NCBI RefSeq assembly: GCF_002931055.1
Contig: NZ_PSXX01000011.1
Coordinates: forward strand, 62,001 to 126,000
Source: Pseudoclavibacter sp. AY1H1
GTDB taxonomy: Bacteria; Actinomycetota; Actinomycetes; Actinomycetales; Microbacteriaceae
Length of the DNA stretch: 64,000 nt
Reading direction: 5' to 3'
The translations under genes were made by a program, and so were the position numbers. This document shows, one piece after another, positions 1 through 8,278 of the stretch. The stretch's first letter is position 1, and the number at the start of each line of letters is the position of its first letter. The notes below the pieces were generated by a model. It made no database searches. It was not told where the DNA came from and worked only from the letters and a program-made list of their open reading frames with translations.

Positions 1-859
1 CCGCCGCGGCGCGGTGGATGCCCTGTCCGACGTCGACCTGTCGATCGGCCGCGGTGAGATCGTCGCGCTCGTCGGCGAGTCCGGGTCGGGCAAGTCGACG
101 CTGGCGCGGTGCGTCGCGCGCCTCGAGCAGCCGACGTCGGGAACCGTCGAGCTCGACGGAGTGGATGTCCTGCGCTCCGAGCGCCGCTCAGCCTCCCGCG
201 CCTACCGGAACCGCGTGCAGATGGTGTTCCAGGACCCCTTCGGATCGCTCAACCCGGCCCACCGCGTCGGGGCGGTCCTCGAGCGGACCTTCCAGCTGCA
301 CGGCATGGGCCAGGGCGACGTGCACGAACGCTGCGCCCAGCTCGTCGAGTCGGTGGGCCTGGATCGCCAGGTCCTGAGCGCATTCCCGCACGAGCTCTCG
401 GGCGGCCAACGGCAGCGCATCGCCATCGCACGCGTGCTGGCCGTTGAGCCCGATGTCATCCTCGCCGACGAACCGACGTCGATGCTCGACGTCTCCGTGC
501 GCATCGGCGTGCTGAACCTGCTCGCCGGGCTCAGGGACGAACGCGGCATCGCCATGCTCTACGTCACGCACGACCTCGCCTCGGCGAGGTACCTCGCCGA
601 TCGGATCCTGGTCATGCACCGCGGACGGATCGTCGAGGGCGGCGAGTCGACCACGCTGCTCGCCAACCCCAGCCACCCCTACACGCGCCTGCTCGTCGGC
701 GCCGTCCCCGACCCCAATCGGAGCTCCGCGCCGGATGTCGGCGTTCGCGCCCGCCTGCGGGAGGAGATCGCCGCGTGGACCTCCGCGCCAGCGCTCTCGC
801 GCCGCATCGTCGACGCCGACAACGACCACTGGGTGCTCGCACCCGAGGAGAACGAATGA
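1..859 (+). CDS. Opp/Dpp-family ABC transporter ATP-binding protein (5' truncated by window edge)
   Basis: ATPase of an oligopeptide/dipeptide-type (OppF/DppF) ABC importer, expected on the cytoplasmic face of the membrane. The reading frame is open to the left edge from base 2. A GTG at 14 exists, but the residues before it (RRGAV) fit the family, so the true start lies outside. Walker A GESGSGKST, Q-loop VFQDPFGSLNP, signature LSGGQRQR, Walker B VILADEPTS and H-loop YVTHD are all present. The C-terminal HPYTRLLVGAVPDP is the oligopeptide-transporter C-terminal motif. Its stop overlaps the ATG of the next gene (ATGA), a GH32 fructosidase, so this Opp-type system more likely imports fructo-oligosaccharides than peptides. 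That substrate is inferred from context; the permeases and binding protein must lie to the left. Confidence 0.9.
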   Translation, partial: RRGAVDALSDVDLSIGRGEIVALVGESGSGKSTLARCVARLEQPTSGTVELDGVDVLRSERRSASRAYRNRVQMVFQDPFGSLNPAHRVGAVLERTFQLHGMGQGDVHERCAQLVESVGLDRQVLSAFPHELSGGQRQRIAIARVLAVEPDVILADEPTSMLDVSVRIGVLNLLAGLRDERGIAMLYVTHDLASARYLADRILVMHRGRIVEGGESTTLLANPSHPYTRLLVGAVPDPNRSSAPDVGVRARLREEIAAWTSAPALSRRIVDADNDHWVLAPEENE

Positions 860-2358
860 CCGACACCACCGTCCGCGCCGACGAGCAGCTCGTAAGGGCT
901 CAATCGGACCGGCTTCGCCCCGCCTTCCACTTCACCTCGCCGGCCGGCTGGCTCAACGACCCGAACGGGGTCGCGCAGATCGACGGCCTCCACCACCTCT
1001 TCTACCAGCACAACCCGGAAGCTCCGGTGCACAACCGCATCCACTGGGGTCACGCCGTCAGCGACGATCTCGTGCACTGGCGCGATCGTCCGATCGCGCT
1101 CCGCCCCGGAGAGGGCGCCGACGGCGACGGCTGCTGGTCCGGCGTGCTCGTCGACGACGCTGGCACGCCGACACTCGTCTACTCTGGCCGCCAGGGGCTC
1201 CGCGAGCTGCCGTGCCTCGCCGTCGGCTCGGCCGATCTCGAGGAGTGGTCGCCGCTGCCTGAGCCGGTCATCTCGACCCCTCCCGAAGGTGACCTCACGG
1301 CGTACCGCGACCACTGCGTGTGGCGCGAGGGCGACGTGTGGCGCCAGCTCATCGGCTCGGGGGTGCGCGGGGACGGTGGGTGCGCATTCCTCTACGAGTC
1401 CACTGACCTCCGCGAGTGGCGGCTCATCGGCCCGCTCGCGTCGCTCCCCGCTGGCCAGATCGCCCTCGACGACCCGGACTGGACGGGAACGATGTGGGAG
1501 TGCGTCGACTTCTTCCGGCTGCTCCCCGGCGACTCAGCTGGAACCGCGGCGACGGCAGCGCCGGACGCCGCGAGCGGCGACCCGCACGCGCTCATCTTCT
1601 CCGCATGGCACGAGGGCGCGACCCTGCATCCGCTGATCGCCCTCGGGAGCTATCGGGGTGACCGGTTCCAGATCGACCGTGTCCAGCGGCTCGATCTCGG
1701 GAGGCGCCACGCCTACGCCCCGCAGACGTACCGCGACGAGGCGGGCCGACGCATCCTCTGGTCGTGGATGCAGGAGGGGCGCACCGACGAGGCCATGATC
1801 GCCTCGGGCTGGTCGGGGGCCATGGCCCTCCCCCGGACCCTGTGGCTCGACCGTGACGGCGTCGTCCGACAGGAGCCGGTTCCGGAGTTCGCCGCCCTGC
1901 GAACGCACGAGCTCGCCGGCGACTGGTCTGGCGACACCCTCGACATCGAGGTGGATGCGCTCGTCGGGGACGGTCAGCGGCTCGCCGTGACCGTTCTCGC
2001 CACCCCGGACGGCGAGGAGGCGTGTGTCGTCGAGCTCGCTCGCCGGGACGGAGCGCTGCACCTGAGCCTCGACCGATCCCGGTCCTCCGCCGACACGACC
2101 GCGGACCGTTCGCGCCTCGCCGGCACGGTGCCGGAGCCGGGCACCGCCGACGACCGCGAGCGCCCCTCGCGTCTCCGCATCGTCGTCGATCGGTCCTCGA
2201 TCGAGGTGTTCTGCGATGGCATCGCCTTGACGGCTCGTGTCTACCCCACCCGCACCGATGCGCTCGGCGCGAGAGTCGAGGGGAACGCGGCGGTCACGCG
2301 CGCGACCGCGTGGCACATGGCAGGCGCCGAGGAGCACAACCGGATCCAGCTGCACTGA
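856..2358 (+). CDS. Glycoside hydrolase family 32 (beta-fructosidase), cytoplasmic
   Basis: Predicted to hydrolyse terminal beta-fructosyl residues of sucrose or fructo-oligosaccharides. 500 aa from ATG 856, which overlaps the upstream stop; the frame stays open further upstream, but a longer start would run deep into the ABC gene. The GH32 catalytic triad is visible: nucleophile D35 in WLNDPNG, stabiliser D152 in AYRDHCVW (RDH replaces the usual RDP), and acid/base E215 in MWECVDFF. A C-terminal beta-sandwich contains the typical VDRSSIEVF motif. There is no signal peptide, so it should act inside the cell on sugars brought in by the neighbouring transporter. Whether it prefers sucrose, kestose or inulin-type oligomers cannot be told from sequence alone. 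Confidence 0.93.
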   Translation: MTDTTVRADEQLVRAQSDRLRPAFHFTSPAGWLNDPNGVAQIDGLHHLFYQHNPEAPVHNRIHWGHAVSDDLVHWRDRPIALRPGEGADGDGCWSGVLVDDAGTPTLVYSGRQGLRELPCLAVGSADLEEWSPLPEPVISTPPEGDLTAYRDHCVWREGDVWRQLIGSGVRGDGGCAFLYESTDLREWRLIGPLASLPAGQIALDDPDWTGTMWECVDFFRLLPGDSAGTAATAAPDAASGDPHALIFSAWHEGATLHPLIALGSYRGDRFQIDRVQRLDLGRRHAYAPQTYRDEAGRRILWSWMQEGRTDEAMIASGWSGAMALPRTLWLDRDGVVRQEPVPEFAALRTHELAGDWSGDTLDIEVDALVGDGQRLAVTVLATPDGEEACVVELARRDGALHLSLDRSRSSADTTADRSRLAGTVPEPGTADDRERPSRLRIVVDRSSIEVFCDGIALTARVYPTRTDALGARVEGNAAVTRATAWHMAGAEEHNRIQLH

Positions 2359-2390
2359 ACACGGCACCGACCCACCCCCGAGGGAACCTG

Positions 2391-3836
2391 ATGACGAGCA
2401 CCGCACCGACCACCTTCCGTCCCGCGTTCCACATGAGCGTGCCCCGCGGGTGGAAGAACGATCCGCAGCGCCCCATCCGCGTGGGCGACGAGTACCTCTC
2501 CTACTACCTGGCGAACGACGACTACGTCGAGGGCGGGATCGGAACTTCGTGGCGGCTCGCGACCACGCGGGACCACGTTCGCTTCAGCGATCAGGGAACG
2601 GCGATCCCCAAGTTCGCGAACGGGAACGGGGACTGCTGGTCGGGCTCCGTCGTCGTCGATGCGCACAACACGGCCGGGTACGGACGTGACGCGGTTGTCG
2701 GGCTGGTCACGCAGGCGCCGGCTGGCGTGCAGGCGGTGTACCTCTGGGTCTCGACGGATGGCGGGCGCACCTTCACTCCTGGCCCGCCCGACCCCGTCCT
2801 CGCGAACCCCGGGGTCGTCGACTTCCGCGACCCGAAGGTCGTGTGGGATGACGACCGTGCGCGCTGGTGCATGCTCCACGCGGAGGGCGACACGATCGGC
2901 TTCTACGTGTCGGCTGACCTGCACGGTTGGCGGCGGGTCGGCGAGCATCGCATCGAGGGCATCGGCCTCCTCGAATGCCCCGACCTGTTCCGGATGCGCG
3001 CGAGCGACGGCACGCGGCACTGGGTCCTCGGCACGAGTGCGAACGGCAAGGCTAGGGGCCTGCCCGCGACGTACGCCTACTGGGTCGGCGAGTTCGATGG
3101 CTCGGCCTTCACCTGCGACGAGCGGGAGGCCCTGTGGCTCGACCACGGGTTCGACTTCTACGGCGCCGTCACCTACGACGCGCATGACGCGGGCGGAGAC
3201 GTCGACGAGTCGCTGCGCCGCGCCATCGGCTGGGCGAACTTCTGGGACTACCCGCACAATGCGCCATCGATGGTGACCGACGGGTACAACGGCGACGACA
3301 TGATCGTGCGGGAGCTTCGCCTGCACCGACGCGGCAGCGGTTACGCGCTGAGCGCTCAGCCACCGGCCGCGCTCCTGGAGCACGCCACTCGCCGCCATTC
3401 GCTGGGGACCGTCGCCGTCGCCGGGTTCTCGGACCTCGAGGTGCGGGCGGTGGCGTACGAGCTGCGCTGCGAACTGCGCTGGGACCCGAGCTCGCCACCC
3501 ACCGGTGCCGGGCTGGAGCTCCGTCGCGCGAGCGGGGGTGCTCGGCGCATCGGGGTAGGGCTGTCGTTCGCGGATGCCTCGATCTCCGTGGACCGCGGTG
3601 AGACGTGGAGCCCGAGCGGCGGCGCGACGACGACGAGCATCGACGCGTCGACGGGATCGCTCCACCTTCGGATCCTCGTCGACCGGTCCAGCATCGAGGT
3701 CTTCGTCGGCGAGGGGTTCGAGGTGCACTCGCATCGTGTGTTCCCGCTGCCAGCCGACGACGGCATCCGGCTGCTCGCCGCGGGCGGCCAGATGACCTTC
3801 GCGGACCTCGAGATCATCGAGCTCGAGGTCCGCTGA
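2391..3836 (+). CDS. Second glycoside hydrolase family 32 protein, cytoplasmic
   Basis: 481 aa from ATG 2391, 32 nt after the previous GH32 and probably co-transcribed with it. The GH32 residues are D24 in WKNDPQRP, D147 in DFRDPKVVW and E195 in LLECPDLF. The C-terminal sandwich carries VDRSSIEVF. WKNDPQR in place of WMNDPNG makes it a divergent paralogue. Together with the upstream enzyme it may split different linkages (beta-2,1 against beta-2,6) or chain lengths. No signal peptide is seen. It converges on the PfkB kinase gene with only 19 nt between the two stop codons and no clear terminator there. Family assignment is firm; exact specificity is not. Confidence 0.92.
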   Translation: MTSTAPTTFRPAFHMSVPRGWKNDPQRPIRVGDEYLSYYLANDDYVEGGIGTSWRLATTRDHVRFSDQGTAIPKFANGNGDCWSGSVVVDAHNTAGYGRDAVVGLVTQAPAGVQAVYLWVSTDGGRTFTPGPPDPVLANPGVVDFRDPKVVWDDDRARWCMLHAEGDTIGFYVSADLHGWRRVGEHRIEGIGLLECPDLFRMRASDGTRHWVLGTSANGKARGLPATYAYWVGEFDGSAFTCDEREALWLDHGFDFYGAVTYDAHDAGGDVDESLRRAIGWANFWDYPHNAPSMVTDGYNGDDMIVRELRLHRRGSGYALSAQPPAALLEHATRRHSLGTVAVAGFSDLEVRAVAYELRCELRWDPSSPPTGAGLELRRASGGARRIGVGLSFADASISVDRGETWSPSGGATTTSIDASTGSLHLRILVDRSSIEVFVGEGFEVHSHRVFPLPADDGIRLLAAGGQMTFADLEIIELEVR

Positions 3837-3855
3837 GGCGCATTCGCCCGTGTGC

Positions 3856-4842
3856 TCAGTCCAGCGCGGCCGAGACGGGCACGCGTGGCCGGGGCTCTTC
3901 AGCCAGCTCGGCGGATGAGGGCGGGTCCGCGCCGGGACGGGAGACGGTGATCGCCGCCGCCCTGGCCGCTCGTTCCAGCAGGCTGCTCAGGTCTGCGCGA
4001 TCGATGCGGCGGAGGGCCCCGCGGGCCGCGCCGTCCCTGAAGCCGAGCCGGAGCATGCCCTCGATGATCGCCGACATAAACGTGTCACCGGCGCCCACCG
4101 TGTCGGCCACCGCCACCGAGGCCGCGGCGACGTCCGTCGTTCCGGCCTCGGTCACTGCGGTTGCACCGTTGCCCCCTGCGGTCACGACGACGACCGAGGG
4201 GCCCATCGCGCGCCAGGCGCTGGCGACGTCGACGAGGCGTTCCCCGGGGTAGAGCCAGGCGAGGTCCTCGTCGCTGGCCTTCACGACATCCGCGAGCGCC
4301 ACGATCTCCTCGACGCGCCCACGGACCTCGCGGTGATCGCCGAGGAGTGCAGGCCTGATGTTCGGGTCGTAGGTGACGAGCGCGCCTCCGCGCAGTCGCC
4401 GGATCGCCTGGAGCACCTCGCGTGCGCCCGGCTCGAGCAGCGCCGCGATGGACCCGGTGTGCACGATGCCGGCAGTCACGGCGTCATCGACTCGGACGTC
4501 CCAGTCGAGCTGGAAGTCGTAGCTCGCCGACCCCGACTCGTCGAGGAATGCGGTCGCCGTCGACGTGGTGCCTGTGCTCGATCCCCCTCCGGTCAGGATC
4601 TCGACGCCGGACGCCTGCAGCCACGCGCGGACGCTCTCGCCGCGCCGGTCGTCGCCGATCCGCGTCAGCAGGCGGGGGCGACAGCCGAGTCGTCCGAGCG
4701 CGAGCGCCACGTTCGCGGGGCTTCCCCCTGGGCTCTCGTCGATGCTCCCGTCCACCCGGTGGACGACATCGACGAGCGCCTCGCCGATGACGAGGACGCT
4801 GGCGGTTGACAGGCCGGGCGCCATGCCTGCGGTGCCTCGCAT
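3856..4842 (-). CDS. PfkB-family carbohydrate kinase, probable fructokinase
   Basis: Phosphorylates a sugar with ATP, most plausibly fructose to fructose-6-phosphate given the locus. The N-terminal PfkB signature lies in GGSPANVALALGRLG, and the C-terminal signature DTVGAGDTF holds the catalytic Asp of the GAGD anion hole. Length is about 330 aa, normal for the family. Last gene of the minus-strand importer operon. The start is uncertain: ATG 4842 is used here; a TTG at 4851 would overlap the upstream stop (TTGA), and an ATG at 4824 also fits. Ribokinase-type alternatives cannot be excluded, but three GH32 enzymes nearby favour fructose. Confidence 0.85.
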   Translation of the reverse strand: MRGTAGMAPGLSTASVLVIGEALVDVVHRVDGSIDESPGGSPANVALALGRLGCRPRLLTRIGDDRRGESVRAWLQASGVEILTGGGSSTGTTSTATAFLDESGSASYDFQLDWDVRVDDAVTAGIVHTGSIAALLEPGAREVLQAIRRLRGGALVTYDPNIRPALLGDHREVRGRVEEIVALADVVKASDEDLAWLYPGERLVDVASAWRAMGPSVVVVTAGGNGATAVTEAGTTDVAAASVAVADTVGAGDTFMSAIIEGMLRLGFRDGAARGALRRIDRADLSSLLERAARAAAITVSRPGADPPSSAELAEEPRPRVPVSAALD

Positions 4843-4847
4843 CCCGA

Positions 4848-5177
4848 TCAACGCCCCGTCGAGCGCAGGAAGCTCAGCTCGCTCTGCGCCTCTTCGATGA
4901 GCGGGGTGAGCCGGTCGTTGAAGGCCTGCCCAGCAGGATGCGCCAGGTGGGCCTGGAACGCGGCGTCGTCCGCGTAGATCTCGAAGACCAGGAATCGGGC
5001 AGGCGCCTCCTGCCTGCGGTAGACCTGGAACTCCAGATTGCCTGGCTCGGCTCGCACGACCTCGGCGTAGGCGAGGATCAGCTCCAGGACTGCGGCCTCG
5101 GTGCCGGGCCTGGCCGTGAACTCCGCGTAGAGCGTCGTCTGCTCAGCGCCCGATGCGCCGTCCTCGCCCTCACGCAT
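4848..5177 (-). CDS. Small ABM-fold (antibiotic biosynthesis monooxygenase-like) protein
   Basis: 109 aa with the dimeric alpha/beta-barrel pattern of the ABM/YgiN superfamily: an N-terminal strand (TTLYAEFTARPG), a helix with EPGNLEFQVYR, then FLVFEIYADDAAFQAHLAHP. Members include quinol monooxygenases and small sugar-handling or detoxifying proteins. It overlaps the ABC ATPase stop by 8 nt and runs up to the kinase start, so it is a true operon member. Its role with sugars is unknown. A mutarotase-like function is possible by analogy with other dimeric barrels found in sugar operons, but nothing in the sequence proves it. Confidence 0.75.
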   Translation of the reverse strand: MREGEDGASGAEQTTLYAEFTARPGTEAAVLELILAYAEVVRAEPGNLEFQVYRRQEAPARFLVFEIYADDAAFQAHLAHPAGQAFNDRLTPLIEEAQSELSFLRSTGR

Positions 5178-5970
5178 CAGCGGCCCCCGTCATGATCGCG
5201 ACGGCGTCGGTCATGCTGTGCGACTGCGGCGTTATGGTCGCCGCTCGCTTCCCGAGGCGCTGGATGTGGATCCGGTCGGCGACCTGGAAGACGTGCGGCA
5301 TGTTGTGCGAGATCAGGATGACGGGAACGCCCTGCTCGCGGAGCCGCTCGATGAGCTCGAGCACCTGCTTCGACTCCCGGACGCCAAGCGCCGCCGTCGG
5401 CTCGTCGAGCACGACGACCTTCGATCCGAACGCCGCCGCCCGGGCGACCGCGACCGCCTGCCGCTGACCGCCCGACAGGTTCTCGACGGCGACCGTGACG
5501 TCCTGCAGCGTCGAGATGCCGAGGCGCTGGACCTGCTCGCGGGCCTCCTTGCGCATCCCCGAGGTGTCGAGGGCACGGAACACCGTGCCCGCGATGCCAG
5601 GCTTGCGCCGTTCACGCCCGAGGAAGAGGTTGGATGCCACGTCGAGCGCAGGCGACACCGCGAGGTTCTGGTACACGGTCTCGATGCCAGCGTCGCGTGC
5701 ATCCTGCGGTCGCTTGAAGTGAACCGGCTCGCCGTCCAGCAGCAGCTCCCCCTGGTCCGGCACGTAGGCGCCGGTGAGGCACTTGATGAGCGTCGACTTC
5801 CCGGCGCCGTTGTCGCCGATGATCGCGAGCACCTCTCCGGCGTGCAGCTGAAGGCTCACCCCATCCAGCCCCACGACCTTGCCGAAGGTCTTGACCAGCC
5901 GCTTCGCCTCGAGGACCGGGACCCCCTTCGGTGCTGTCATGGGCTCGACCGCGTCTGCTACGAGGCTCAT
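5170..5970 (-). CDS. Sugar ABC transporter ATP-binding protein (FrcA/RbsA half-size type)
   Basis: 266 aa single nucleotide-binding domain of a fructose/ribose-class importer. Walker A GDNGAGKSTL, signature LSGGQRQAVAVARAAAF, Walker B VVLDEPTAALG and H-loop ILISHN are present. Unlike RbsA it has one domain, as in FrcA-type systems. The ATG at 5970 overlaps the permease stop by 4 nt (ATGA); a longer open frame upstream runs inside the permease and is rejected. It should pair with the permease and binding protein just upstream to import a monosaccharide, probably fructose, to feed the kinase at the end of the operon. Confidence 0.92.
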   Translation of the reverse strand: MSLVADAVEPMTAPKGVPVLEAKRLVKTFGKVVGLDGVSLQLHAGEVLAIIGDNGAGKSTLIKCLTGAYVPDQGELLLDGEPVHFKRPQDARDAGIETVYQNLAVSPALDVASNLFLGRERRKPGIAGTVFRALDTSGMRKEAREQVQRLGISTLQDVTVAVENLSGGQRQAVAVARAAAFGSKVVVLDEPTAALGVRESKQVLELIERLREQGVPVILISHNMPHVFQVADRIHIQRLGKRAATITPQSHSMTDAVAIMTGAADA

Positions 5971-7001
5971 TTGCGTACCTTCCTGATCCACTGGTCGACG
6001 GAGACCGCGACGATGACGAGAATTCCGATGGCGAGGGTCTGATAGAGACCGTCGACGCCTGCAAGGAAGAGGCCGTTTCGGAAGACGCCCACGATGATCG
6101 CCCCGAGCAGCGTTCCCCAGATGATTCCCCGCCCGCCGAAGAGCGAGGTTCCGCCGATGACGACGGCGGTGATCGAGTCCAGGTTGAGGTCGGCGCCGGC
6201 GTTGGGGCTGGCGGCACCCGATCGGCCGATCTGGATCCACGCGGCGACCGCGAGGACGGCACCGGCGACGACGTAGACGCTCATGAGCACCTTCGTCGTG
6301 GAGATGCCAGCCAGTCGCGCAGCCTCGGCATCGTCGCCGACCGCGTAGACGTGCCTCCCCCACGCGGTCCGCCCGAGCACGTACGCGACGAGCACGTAGA
6401 GCGCGAACATGATGATGACGCCGACGGTGAGCATGACGTCGCCGACCGGGAAGGCCGTGGCCGTCCACGTGAGAAGCTCTGGCATCTCCGCCTTGCGGAT
6501 CGTCTGCCCGCCGCTGTACAGCAGCGTCAGCGCGACGAAGACGTTCAGCGTGCCGAGCGTCGCGATGAAGGGCGGCAGCTTGACCCTCGTGACCAGGAAC
6601 CCGTTGAGGGTGCCGGCGGCCAGCGCGGCGAGTAGGCCAGCGAGCAGCGCCAGCGGGGCGGGGAACCCGTTCTGGACCGCGGTCTGCGCGGTGACCATCG
6701 AGGCCAGGATCATGGCAGCCCCGACCGACAGGTCGATGCCTGCGGTCAGGATGATGAGCGTCTGGGCGATCGCGACCGTGCCCACGACCGAGACCTGGTC
6801 GAGGATGAGCGACAGGTTTCCCGGGGCGAAGAACCTGGGGTTGATCGTGCCGAAGACGATGATGGCGATCACGAGCACGACGGCCGGGCTGATGGCCGGA
6901 TAGCGGTGGAGGACGCCGCGGACCCGATCGAGCGGGGTCCGCCGGTCGAGGAATTCGGCGGCGAGGTCGAGAGATGAGGTGGGAGGAGAGGTCTGAGTCA
7001 C
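5967..7001 (-). CDS. Sugar ABC transporter permease (FrcC/RbsC family)
   Basis: 344 aa integral membrane protein of the BPD_transp_2 class. Hydrophobic segments begin at AISPAVVLVIAIIVFGTI and run through to the last segment, ALAIGILVIVAVSVDQW. Family motifs include GIDLSVGAAM and VIGGTSLFGGRG. It forms the membrane pore with the adjacent ATPase, whose ATG overlaps its stop. Gene order is binding protein, permease, ATPase, ABM protein, kinase. The gap to the binding-protein gene is 66 nt, the widest in the operon, which may allow the binding protein to be made in excess. Confidence 0.93.
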   Translation of the reverse strand: MTQTSPPTSSLDLAAEFLDRRTPLDRVRGVLHRYPAISPAVVLVIAIIVFGTINPRFFAPGNLSLILDQVSVVGTVAIAQTLIILTAGIDLSVGAAMILASMVTAQTAVQNGFPAPLALLAGLLAALAAGTLNGFLVTRVKLPPFIATLGTLNVFVALTLLYSGGQTIRKAEMPELLTWTATAFPVGDVMLTVGVIIMFALYVLVAYVLGRTAWGRHVYAVGDDAEAARLAGISTTKVLMSVYVVAGAVLAVAAWIQIGRSGAASPNAGADLNLDSITAVVIGGTSLFGGRGIIWGTLLGAIIVGVFRNGLFLAGVDGLYQTLAIGILVIVAVSVDQWIRKVRK

Positions 7002-7067
7002 GAGTTCACTTCCTTGCAGTGGCGAGAGGCGTCGCGGCGCCGTGTGGCTGTCGCGACGGGTGCTGGA

Positions 7068-8177
7068 CTACTTCGTGCCCCAGCAGAGCTCCGCACCCTC
7101 GGTCGTGTCGATGGACTCCACACCGTCAGCGGGCTGGTCGGTCACCAGCGAGACACCCGTGTTGAAGAAGTCCAGGCCTTCGCTGGTCTCCGGGGTGCTG
7201 CCCGTTCCGACGAGCTCAGCGATCGCCTCGACGCCGAGCTCCGCCATCTTCACCGGGTACTGCTGGCTCGTGGCGTCGATGATGCCGTCGGCGACCTGGC
7301 CGACACCGGCGCATCCGCCGTCGATCGAGACGATCGTGACATCGTCCTTGCTCTTCCCCGCTGCCTCGAGAGCCTGGTAGGCGCCGTAGGCGGCGGGTTC
7401 GTTGATGGTGTAGACGACGTTGATGTCCGGGTTCTTGGCGAGGAGGTTCTCCATCGCCGTGCGCCCACCGTCCTCGGCACCCTGGGATGCCTCGTTCCCG
7501 ACGATCGTGTACTTGCCGCCCTGTCCGCCGGAGTAGTTCCCCTGCGGGGCTTCGTCGCCGTTGACCGTGTCACTGCCGAGCTCGATGCCCATGCCCTGGA
7601 GGAACCCCTGGTTCCGGTTGTAGTCGACCGAGACCGCCTTGTCGTCGAAGAGGTCGATGAGGCCGATGACGGCATCCTTGCCAGCAAGCGAGTCCGCTGC
7701 CCACTCGCCGACGTACTGCCCGGCGAGGAAGTTGTCGGTCGCGAAGGTGATGTCGACGGAGTCCGCCGGGTCCGGCACGGTGTCGAGGGCGATGACGAAC
7801 AGGCCGGCGTCGCGAGCCTTCTGGACGGCGTCGAGCACGGCAGGCCCGTTCGGGGTGATGAGGATTCCCGCGTCGCCCTTGGAGATGGCCGCCTCGATGG
7901 CCTGGATCTGCGTGTCCTCGTCGCCGTCCTCCTTGCCTGCTGCGAGGGTGAGCGTCACCCCGTTCGCATCCGCTGCCGTCTGCGCGCCGTCCTGCATCGC
8001 GATGAAGAACGGGTTCGAGTTGGTCTTGACGATGAGCGAGACGCCGATGTCGCCCTCTCCCCCACCCTGCGCGCCCTGGTCGGCTCCGGCGCATCCCGTC
8101 AGCGTCAGCGCTGCGATGGCGAGCACCGAGGAGGCGGCGAGAAATGGCTTCCGAGCGATTGGATTGCGGTTCTTCAT
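7068..8177 (-). CDS. Sugar ABC transporter substrate-binding lipoprotein (FrcB/RbsB-like)
   Basis: 369 aa periplasmic-binding-protein type 1 fold (Peripla_BP_4). The start is ATG 8177 (MKNRNPIARK), followed by a hydrophobic segment and the lipobox LTGC, so it is lipid-anchored on the outer face of the membrane. After a short Gly-rich linker come GVSLIVKTNSNPFF, typical of the ribose/fructose class, and GILITPNGPAVLDAV. First gene of the minus-strand operon. A perfect 16-bp palindrome sits 27 nt upstream of its start, so LacI repression is likely. The longer frame reaching 8219 would start inside that palindrome and is rejected. Confidence 0.93.
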   Translation of the reverse strand: MKNRNPIARKPFLAASSVLAIAALTLTGCAGADQGAQGGGEGDIGVSLIVKTNSNPFFIAMQDGAQTAADANGVTLTLAAGKEDGDEDTQIQAIEAAISKGDAGILITPNGPAVLDAVQKARDAGLFVIALDTVPDPADSVDITFATDNFLAGQYVGEWAADSLAGKDAVIGLIDLFDDKAVSVDYNRNQGFLQGMGIELGSDTVNGDEAPQGNYSGGQGGKYTIVGNEASQGAEDGGRTAMENLLAKNPDINVVYTINEPAAYGAYQALEAAGKSKDDVTIVSIDGGCAGVGQVADGIIDATSQQYPVKMAELGVEAIAELVGTGSTPETSEGLDFFNTGVSLVTDQPADGVESIDTTEGAELCWGTK

Positions 8178-8203
8178 TGAATTCCCCTGATCGTCTGCGT
8201 TGA

Positions 8204-8219
8204 TTGACAACGTTGTCAA
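8204..8219. promoter_or_regulatory. LacI-family operator, perfect palindrome
   Basis: TTGACAACGTTGTCAA is a perfect 16-bp palindrome centred on CG, the usual LacI-family operator form. It lies between the divergent binding-protein gene (start 8177) and the lacI gene (start 8279), so it can repress both. The first six bases also read as a -35-like TTGACA on either strand. A near-identical site precedes the secreted GH32 gene. Confidence 0.8.
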
Positions 8220-8278
8220 CGACGTTTGTACTCCATGCGCCGAGTAGAGTCAACAGGCCGTCGAAAGAAAGGTCGATC

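Noticed and set aside
2241-3734. 497-codon open frame opposite the second GH32 gene
   Set aside because: Antisense shadow of a high-GC gene; no ribosome site, no protein motif, and the plus strand encodes a complete GH32.
7014-8180. 388-codon open frame opposite the sugar-binding protein
   Set aside because: Arg/Asp/Val-rich composition of a mirror frame; the minus strand has lipobox and family motifs.
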